A stretch of 64,000 nucleotides of DNA, taken from contig JAFCMP010000112.1 in the NCBI GenBank assembly GCA_017506865.1, forward strand, positions 558,001 through 622,000, in the 5' to 3' direction. A program made the translations under genes and the position numbers. The stretch comes from Tribonema minus (taxonomy: Eukaryota; Sar; Xanthophyceae; Tribonematales; Tribonemataceae). Positions within the stretch are counted from its first letter, which is position 1. Every line of letters begins with the position of its first letter. The notes under the pieces are model-generated. The model was not told the origin of the DNA. It made no database searches and saw only the letters and a program-made list of their open reading frames with translations. Shown here in pieces: positions 56,320 to 64,000 of this stretch.

Positions 56320-59300
56320 ATGGCCGACGCACAGGTGGCAGCTGCCCCGGAGGGCAGCAACAAGGTCATGCTGGCGTGCTATGTGGCCATGTTTACTCTG
56401 TGGGGACTGGCGCAGGTGGTGTTGGTGAGTTGCGGTGCCGGCGAGGACACATAATTATTGTGTGAGGTGGGAGATGGCAGCGCTGTCGCGTCCGTGGAGC
56501 TCCGGACTCAAATTCAAAGCTTGCTGCAATCATCGACTCTTTCCAATCGCCCTGCCGCACGCCGGGCGTGCTCCGCGTCAATTACACCCATCATGTTCAA
56601 CTGGCCAGCAGGATTTTCTGCCCCGTGATCCGCTGTGACGATCATTGATGCACTCAATTGTCGTCATCAAGACCTTCCATTATCAAGCCTCGTACTACAT
56701 CAAGAAGACACTGTGCCGCGATGCCCGAATTGCAAACTGGTCAGATCATGGACTAGACAGCTCAGCGGCAACCGGACCCCTCGATGGCATGTCGCATTGC
56801 CATGAGGAGTAGAATGTGAGCCTGGCAGTTCTGCCAGGTGTCCTCAGCATGGCCTGATCAGTCTGAGCGGCTTTCTCACAGCGTGTACTTCTGCCATACC
56901 CCATCCAATGCGACATCAACCATGACGCGCTTGGCTGGCTGCAGCTGCTGAGAATGGCCATTCAATTGAGTGCACAGCGGCCACCACATAAATAGGAACC
57001 AAAAGCATGGTCAATAGCTTCAACTCTGTCTGCCCGCTGCCCCCTCCCCCCTCCCCCGCCCCCCCCGCTTTGGGCGCCCAGATACCCGTGCCGGTGAACC
57101 TCATCAGCATGAGCACCATCATCATCTACGTGGGCGCGCACAGGAGCCTGCGGCTGCGCGACAAGGCGCACCCCGACAACGCCGAGTCGGAGACGCTGTC
57201 CAAGGAGGACGCCATGAAGTTCCCGCTCGTTGGCAGCGCCACGCTCTTTGGCCTGTACATGCTCTTCAAGCTGCTGGACAAGGTGCGCGCTTGCACTTGC
57301 GCTTGCACTTGCGCTTGCGGTCGCGGACGTGCAGCGGTACGTCACTGCTGAAGATGGCCATCTGCAGGTGCTGTGCGCAGAGAAGAGGACCAGCAACTGC
57401 CGTTCATCGGCTTGCAGTTGCGGACGTTCAGTGGTACTTTGCTGCTGAAGATGGCCATCTGCAGTTGATGCGAACAGAGAAGTGGGCCAGCAACTGCCGG
57501 TCATCGGCTGGCACTGGTGGCGAGTGTAAGCTTGTGCTTTGCCATTTGTGACTTGTGGGCACACGGGCTCATCTGTCGCGCCGCTTGCAGCGCTGCTACG
57601 TCTTGCACTGTCCAGGAACCTTCACGAGTGTTGCCCGTGCGAGCGCTGCTGCACACCTGGTATGTACAACATGCACCGCCAGTGCACTTTCCACGGTATA
57701 CGCCAGTTGGGTCCTAGGCGCACACCTGCACAATGCACACCACGGTGCTGGCACCTTGAGGTGCATGCGCACAAAGCCAATTATTTGCGGCTGTCTTCTA
57801 CGTGGCCCTGATGTGCTCGCCACATGTGTTACAACTTGCAGCTGCCGTCTGTTCAGAACCACCAAGCGCCACGCGGTCGCTGACCGTGCGCTTCACGTGT
57901 TGAAGTCACGCGTCAACGACGGCCGTGCAGCCGTCGCGTCAGCGCACGCCGGCTCACACATGCACTCTCTACTGCGCGCCGTTCGCCCCGCTCGCATCGC
58001 AGGACATGGTGAACCTGGTGCTCTCGGTGTACTTCAGCGGCATGGGCGCGCTCACGCTGGCGGGCACGTTTGACCCGCTCGTGCACGTCGTCGTCAAGAG
58101 CGAGACGCTGTACGGCCGCAAGTTCAACCTCCCGTGGGTCGGCGAGGTGGACCTGACCTTCACGCCCAGCGGACTGGTGAGCGGGCCCTAGGGTTAGGGT
58201 AGTCTGCGAGTGCAAATGCGTGGTGCAACCTTCACAACGCGTCGCTGCTGCCGTGTTGCTCTCGGAAGGCCTTGCTCGCGACCGCAGCGTCGCAACACGC
58301 CCCGCATAGCTGCTGATCCGATTGGGTACACTTCTGCAGCTGCACACAACGTGACTTGAGTGTCAGGGAAGCGGATCGACGCCTGATCACACTCGACCTT
58401 GCTGATCAGCGCTCGCACGATAGGCAGCGTCGCACAGTGTGCATTGATGCCGCAGGCCAGCGCGGCACCGGCCCTTGTTACCTGTGCCACCCGCTGTTCT
58501 GCTCCTACGGGGCTCGATGACGTCAGACATGCTGCTAATGCTGCCGCCGCTGCTGCTGCTGCTGCGTGCGCTCTGACCGGCGCAGGTGAGCCTGGCATTC
58601 GGCCTGGCCTTCGGCGCGGTCTACTTCCAGACCAAGCACTGGACGATGAACAACATCCTGGGCATCAGCTTCTGCGTGCAGGCGCTGGAGCGCATCTCGC
58701 TGGGCTCTTACAAGGTACGCGCGCGCAAATGAGACGCAGCAGCGCTCGTCAGCAGGGAACTTGCGCGGCGCGCGATCGGCGGCAGCTGGCTTGTGTTGGG
58801 TCTGCGGTTGCTGAGCCGTGCTGCATTGGCTCACTGTTCTTCGAGCCGCACAGTTGCCGTTGATGAGGGCAGCAGCAGCAACACGCCGTCGGACGGCAAA
58901 GCACTAGCGCAAGCGCTCCTTCTCTGTACAATAGTGCGTGGCACGTGCAATTTATGCTGGTTTTGTAGTAATTGCATGCTGCGTTGTGCAGCCTTGGGAC
59001 CAGGGGTCGGATAAGTATGTCTGGCTGTTTGATCCGCACAGGCCTTTGTTGGACACCGCAGCAGCATGCTTAATGCAGGTCAACGTGCAACTTCAACTTC
59101 AGCTTCTGTGTTCTGTCGTCTTGTTGCCCTCACGCCCATGCCTCCGCCGTGGCGCTTGCAGATTGGGGCGATACTGCTGGTGGGCCTCTTCTTTTACGAC
59201 ATCTTCTGGGTGTTTGGCACGGAGGTCATGGTCACCGTTGCCAAGTCCTTCGACGGGCCCATCAAGGTGCGTCCGCCGCTCCGCCTTGTGTCAGGATCCA

Positions 59301-60779
59301 GTGCGAGGGTCACCACAGAGCAGTGTCATCAGCGCCTTCAGAGGCCGTCATGCGCTGTCATGCGCACTGGGCTGCGCTGCTCTCGCGAAGAAGCGCGTAG
59401 CTCCCCCTGCGGTGCTGCTTCTGCGGCAGCGCGACTTCTCAGCCTGGAAGCAGCGGGACGCGATGCGCCACTGAGGCGACTGTCACAGCGCCAGCAGGTC
59501 GCCTCGTGAGCCCGTGGAAAGCCTGAAGCCTCTTGCGGTCGGATCTCGTCCCACGCTCTCCAGAAGCAGATGGCGCAGCGGGCATGCAGTGCGCGCACAT
59601 GTTCAAACCAACATGCATCAACATGCCAGGCATCCCCCATGCAAACAGCTTTCGCGTCAAGCAAGCGCACTTCGCGTGACCACCCACCCACGTGGCGTCG
59701 CCAGCCACAGCGCAAGATGCCTGCGTGCCTCAGTCGCAGAGCGCTACAGCGCATCGCATGCCCATACAAACTGACCAAACGCCCCCCCGCCCCCCCCACC
59801 CACCCCCCGCGCCCCCTCGCAGCTCGTCTTCCCGCGCAAGTTCGGGAACCCCCTGGCGGACCCCCCCATCAAGGCGGAGTTCTCCATGCTGGGGCTTGGG
59901 GACATCGTCATCCCCGGCCTCTTCGTGGCGCTGCTGTTGCGCTATGATGCGCACTCCGCCGGCGCCAGCCCCGCGCTGCGCGACCTCGCGGCGTTCGCCA
60001 AGCCCTTCTTCCACACCAACATTGTCGCGTATGTGCTGGGCCTCGGTGAGTTCGGCGCGCGCGCTTGAGTACGCTCGCCCGGCTTGCTATGCTCTCTTGG
60101 CGCCTTCTCGCTCAGGGCGCCAACAACTTGGGCCCAGACGATCAGTGTGACGCTTGCTCCAATTATTCTACTTCCTGTCCGCCCCTGCGCACCCCCCCGC
60201 TGCGCTACCCCCGCTCGGCGCCGCCCAGCAGACCTGATGATGCCTTGTGCACAGAAACACTGCTCGTGGCCACCGTGCCCAGCGTGCCTTTGGCATCAGG
60301 CACTGTCCCACATAATGAGACTTCACGGTAGGGCAGCGATGCGTAGTCTGTGCGCTGCGCCGTGTGCTGCGGCGGCTGCGGCAGCGGCGGTGTTGATTTC
60401 ACAACGCACTTGTGCAGCATGCACGGGCCCTCTTAGCATCCGTGCACTTGTGCGTGCACGCGCATGCGCCGCAACCGCGCACACACACACCTACACACAC
60501 GCACTGCTCACAATCCGCCCTCGCACCATCGCGTCGCGCGCCGCCCGCCGCCGTCGCCGCCGCGCAGTCGCGACCATGGTGGTCATGTACCAGTTCGACG
60601 CGGCGCAGCCGGCGCTGCTGTACCTGGTGCCGGCGTGCCTCGTGGCGTCGCTCGTCCCCGCGCTCGCGCGCAAGGAGTTCGGCGCGCTGCTCGCGTACAG
60701 TGAGGAGGACGAGGAAAAGGCGGAGGAAAAGGCGGACGGCAAGCCGGTAGCGGGCGCGGATGCCAAGAAGACCAAGTGA
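56320..60779 (+). CDS. SPP: Signal peptide peptidase (intramembrane aspartyl protease), 7 exons
   Basis: Exons: 56320-56424, 57082-57282, 58003-58176, 58586-58714, 59162-59266, 59823-60045, 60568-60779; all GT-AG with matching phases, 382 residues, the usual size for SPP. The catalytic motifs are FYDIFW (Asp216) and LGLGD (Asp265), with the PAL motif QPALLYLVPA at ~326-335. Family-typical stretches include PVPVNLISMSTIIIYVGAHR, MKFPLVGSATLFGLY and FSGMGALTL. Nine hydrophobic segments are expected. The protein ends AKKTK, a di-lysine KKxx-type ER retrieval signal as in other SPPs. The enzyme cleaves leftover signal peptides and type II membrane segments within the ER membrane. The start ATG gives MADAQVAAAPEGSNKV before the first membrane segment. 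Close in size and motifs to plant and animal SPP rather than SPPL2, which has a luminal protease-associated domain. Confidence 0.96.
57323..57515 (+). repeat. Two-unit tandem duplication in peptidase intron 2
   Basis: Units 57323-57420 and 57421-57515 (period 98 bp) share CGGACGTKCAGYGGTAC, GCTGAAGATGGCCATCTGCAG and CCAGCAACTGCCGKTCATCGGC. The first unit starts ~40 bp after the exon 2 donor, following a short GCGCTTGCACTT microsatellite; unlike the other cases it does not include the splice site. Confidence 0.88.
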
Positions 60780-63060
60780 ATCGCGTCGCGCGCGCAGAGG
60801 GCGTGGTCACGTGGATGAATACTATTATGACACACTGTGTGTTGGACTGGGTGTGGACTGTGCATCCTCTCTTGATTGGCGCTGCCGTTAGCTGCTGCTG
60901 TTGGTGCGCGCTCGCTTGGAGGATGCAGGCACTTACTTGTGTGTTTGGGCGCGATGCGGTGGCATTGATGGTCGCACATGTTCACCCTACTGTCACTGTC
61001 ATGCAGGTGCCAGTTTGGTCAGCTTCGCGTGATGTGATGGAGTGCACTGCAGCAACGAGTGCGCAACTGGGATGGCACGCATCACGCTGGACATGTTCTC
61101 ATAGCAGCAGCATATTCCTGTGCAGACTCTTGTGTTCGGGCAGAGTCATCGTTGTTGAAGCGTGCACTGGCAGTTGCTGCACTCTCCCATTTTACACAGC
61201 ATTCTGCAGTCTACTTCAAGATGTATATTCTTGCAAGAGTGACCACCATAGCAGACACCATTGAAAGTGTCAAGGCATAACACTTGTAAGCAAAGCCTAT
61301 GGGCCTGCGAGCGAAGCTGCCATGTTCTATGCAGGCCCATACCCTCCGATTAATCTTGCTCTGATGTTACTTTTAAAAGCCTGCAGCCATGGTATGTGGC
61401 AAACTAAGTCTTGTGAATGGTAGTACTAGGTTTATGATACTTCGAAGTACGTGATACAGTTGCCACAAGAATGTTTACGCTACATAGTCTTGCGGAAACG
61501 GGTGTTCAAGTATATGGACTTAAAACACGCAACAGTCCCGGAGTCCCCCGCAGTTTGCCTGGCATTCAATTTGCATTGACGTGGTGCTTCTGCTGATATG
61601 ATTTGTCATGCACCAAATGTTGGAACACGGGGCCTTGCGGCCCAGGAGGCCCACTGGCCAGCAAGGAGACGCCCCACCACCAGATCCCGTGCAAGAGAGA
61701 TCATTGCAGGTGCAGCTGCGCAGGCAAGGCAGGTGCATTCCCACTTGTCAATGCTCAGCAAACCCTAAGCATGTGATAGTGGGGCTAAGCTGCAGTCGAC
61801 AAGTTCAACTCCTAGGCGGAGAGTCACCGCCACAGCCCCATCTCTATACGATCGCTCTCGTCCCGGCCACAGCAAGCACAGCTGTTGTGGTTCCAGCCAA
61901 CCCAACTCGACAGCGTCGGTGTTCCTGCTGCCCTGTTGTTCGCCTGCAACGCCCCAGCTACGTCAATAGGGTACACATGATGCCACACAAACTTCAAGCT
62001 GATGGTCGCCGCAGGGCCCCTTGCGCGAGAAGAGCGGGATCTAGGCCGCGCGCGTGCGCGTGTACATAAAAAGCGGCAAGACATTCATCCTCCATTGGAT
62101 ATTGCCATATATTTTACTGCATTCCCCATGCGCTGTTCTGGAAGTACAGATTCAACAGGCGAGCAACGCACTAATCTGCGAGCGAAGCTCGCAACAGGGC
62201 CCCCTTGGCCGTGCCGAGCAGAGCGAGATTGATCTAAGCTGTGCGTATGTGTGTGAGGAGGTCGCGGGCACCCAGACGCGACCCCTCCCGGCACATGCGC
62301 GCGCGGCCTAGATCATCACGCTCTGCTCGGCACGGCCAGGGCCCTGTTGCAAGCTTCGCTCGCTCGCAGATTATGTGCTTGCTCACCTGTCCAATCTCGT
62401 ACTTCCAGAACAGTGCGCATGTGGAATGCAACAAAATATATATGGCAATATCCAATGGAGGGTGAATGTCTTGCCGCTTTTCATGTACACGCGCACGCGC
62501 GGATCCCCTCTGCTCGCAAGCCAGGGGCCCTGATATGGGCCAATGCATCCACTGCACGGGGTTCCCGCATGCTCTTTGCAGACACCCATTTCACGCATGT
62601 GAATGTCCCCTGCATCAGCGCTGTCGTCTGAAACCCTTTGACGTTGACATCTAATGTGCGAGCGACGACTAGCAATGCTGGCAAACAGCTCATGCAATGC
62701 CACAGCTCACGTGGCGCTCCAAGACAGCGCAGCGCACCATCAAATCGCATGCACAGCCGCCATCCTCAGCCGCAGGGCACCACAACCCATCACATCATCG
62801 CCTCACCGCGCACGCGCACGCGCGACGCGACGCTCACAAGATTCGGTGCTCATATGTATTCCCGTGCCTTCGCTCCGAATTGGGCGGTGCGCAGCAGGAG
62901 TGAAGGGCAGACTGGCGGCGAACTCGGCGCTGCCGTCGCGAATGCGCATGACACGTGACGCAATCGAGCATGGAATGTAATATTGACACTACCAGGCGAC
63001 ACCGCGCGCCGCCGCGCCGCAACGCGCTCTCGCGCCAGCGCGCTCCGCGCCCCGCCGCGG
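60780..63060. other. Intergenic region between the peptidase and mS38-like genes
   Basis: It starts with the peptidase 3' UTR; a TGTAA word, the common green-algal polyadenylation signal, lies near 61286. A 10-bp hairpin (ATGGGCCTGC / GCAGGCCCAT) spans about 61298-61340. The foldback element 62012-62532 occupies the middle. No coding exon supported. Confidence 0.5.
62012..62532. mobile_element. Foldback (inverted-repeat) element with CAGGG termini
   Basis: Two ~220-bp arms (about 62012-62240 and 62300-62532) are inverted copies: GCGGCAAGACATTC, ATATTGCCATATAT, CGAGCGAAGCT and CGTGCCGAGCAGAGCG recur as reverse complements. The outer ends read CAGGGCCCC and its complement GGGGCCCTG. CAGGG termini suit the hAT superfamily, but the bases just outside (GGTCGCCG left, ATATGGGC right) are not a target duplication, so the class is uncertain. 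No transposase. Confidence 0.7.
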
Positions 63061-63560
63061 CTACGAGGTCTTCCTGGCCGCGCTGCGCATGCGCTCGCGC
63101 TTGCGGCGCTTCTTCCACTTGTGCTTGTTCATCTTGGCCACGCGCTTGCGCCGCGTCGACGTCATGAGCCACCGCCCCGTGTCGCTCGCGACGTCGTCCG
63201 CTGGCGCTTCTGCGGCGTCGTCGGCGGCGGCGTGCGCGCCGCGGGGGTGCGCCGCTGCCGTGAACTGCGGCGTGCAGGCGCGTAGGCGGCACATCAGTAC
63301 ACAAGTCGAACTCGTTGTTGTTGATGTTCTGATTGTGGTGTGACGTGCGCGTGTGCGCGGTCGGCGCGATGTAGCTGTATGGGCTGCAGATGCGGCAGCG
63401 CGGTGCCGTGATGCAGCGCACAGCAGCAGCTTCGCGTGTGCCACCACGTGAGGATTGGGCGCGATACAACGGTGAGCTCGAGGAGAGCACGATGCACCTG
63501 CGCGTTGCTGCGCTGCGGCGCTGTGGCGCGCACTGTTCGGCGTCGCTTGTTGCGGAGCAT
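63061..63560 (-). CDS. Mitoribosomal small-subunit protein mS38 / COX24-like (DUF1713)
   Basis: Exon 2 (63264-63061) encodes TSTRRKRVAKMNKHKWKKRR and then KRERMRSAARKTS before TAG. The KMNKHKWKKRRKRER core is the signature of the AURKAIP1/COX24 C-terminal domain, now known as mitoribosomal protein mS38, a basic helix that binds small-subunit rRNA. Exon 1 is inferred as 63560-63498 (MLRNKRRRTVRATAPQRSNAQ): an ATG, an Arg-rich start suited to mitochondrial import, and a CAG/GTGCAT donor in the matching phase 0, giving 88 residues. The C-terminal exon is well supported; exon 1 is less so. Another ATG (about 63600) opens a different frame and does not fit the phase. Confidence 0.7.
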
Positions 63561-64000
63561 GCAGCCTGAGGCTGTGAACAACAGGAAGTCAGTGACGCCA
63601 TGCGCAGTGAAGAATCACTGTCTGAGCTCCACTCGGCTCTGCTGCTGTGGGCACATGCAACTTCAATTTATGGCACCTGGTACTTTCCTCGCGCACACCC
63701 CAATGCAGGGAGGGACACTTGTGGATGCCAAGCAGATGGGCGGCATAAGGCCGGCAGTTGCCTAGGGCATGAATGTACCAGGAGTGCTGGTAGATGTAGC
63801 AGCCACAAGCCCCCCGCAAGGCAGCTCCACAAATGTGCACCACGTCAACTTGCGATTGCATGGCACCGCTGCCGTCACCTCTGACTGTGAAACACGGCTG
63901 CCATCACCTCTGGCTGTGAAAGCTCCCGGAAACAAATCCTGTTTGCACGGTGCGTACACTGCACAGCCTACAGCACAGGCCAGATGCAGTTCGGACGTCA
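63561..64000. other. Right end of window, no gene seen
   Basis: Upstream side of the mS38-like gene. It contains an AACTTCAATTT word near 63658 and a partial direct repeat (GGCTGCCATCACCTCTG and GCTGCCGTCACCTCTG near 63850-63915). No frame with recognisable homology. Confidence 0.4.

Noticed and set aside
60780-61600. Short open frames after the peptidase gene
   Set aside because: Likely 3' UTR and intergenic; no homology or exon structure.
61798-61830. Possible T-arm of a tRNA (AAGTTCAACTCCT)
   Set aside because: No matching acceptor or D-arm could be paired around it.

Overview
This is a GC-rich, intron-dense nuclear DNA window from a eukaryote, most likely a chlorophyte green alga. The reasons are short exons bounded by GTGCG/GTGAG donors and CAG acceptors with C-rich pyrimidine tracts, a BRUTUS-type iron-sensing ubiquitin ligase of the kind found in the green lineage, alanine-rich proteins, and interstitial TTAGGG repeats. 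The species cannot be named from the sequence. Gene models below were built by hand from reading frames, splice sites and exon-phase agreement.

Layout. (1) 2-10106, + strand: 3' part of a DENN-domain protein (12 exons, open at the left edge), with a telomere-like array and a dispersed repeat in a long intron. (2) 11566-12760 and 20955-22374, - strand: two paralogous two-exon genes of unknown family, the first with an early stop. (3) 12832-19741 and 34707-41616, - strand: two near-identical 6910-bp non-LTR retrotransposons. Each has ORF1 (zinc knuckle plus coiled coil) and ORF2 (reverse transcriptase, CCHC, restriction-like endonuclease). A 5'-truncated relative lies at 22488-22711. (4) 23998-33322, - strand: BRUTUS-like hemerythrin/CHY/RING E3 ligase, 14 exons, lying between the two retrotransposons. 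(5) 41617-45858: gene-poor repeat region with a tRNA-like cloverleaf, copies of a dispersed repeat and a large inverted duplication. (6) 45859-55756, - strand: nucleoredoxin-like protein with a signal peptide, 13 exons, carrying a hAT-type MITE in an intron. (7) 56320-60779, + strand: complete signal peptide peptidase, 7 exons, divergent from the nucleoredoxin gene. (8) 60780-63060: a foldback element. (9) 63061-63560, - strand: small mitoribosomal mS38/COX24-like gene.

The genes are not an operon or pathway; each looks like an independent housekeeping or trafficking gene. The most unusual property is shared by four of them. Tandem duplications with a period of roughly 90-140 bp repeatedly straddle exon-intron junctions and leave decoy acceptors or donors beside the real ones (DENN exons 5 and 7, three places in the BRUTUS gene, at least two in the nucleoredoxin gene, and one inside a peptidase intron). 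A second window-wide signal is the over-represented word TTGAAGTT/AACTTCAA, which also forms the 3' terminus of the retrotransposon.
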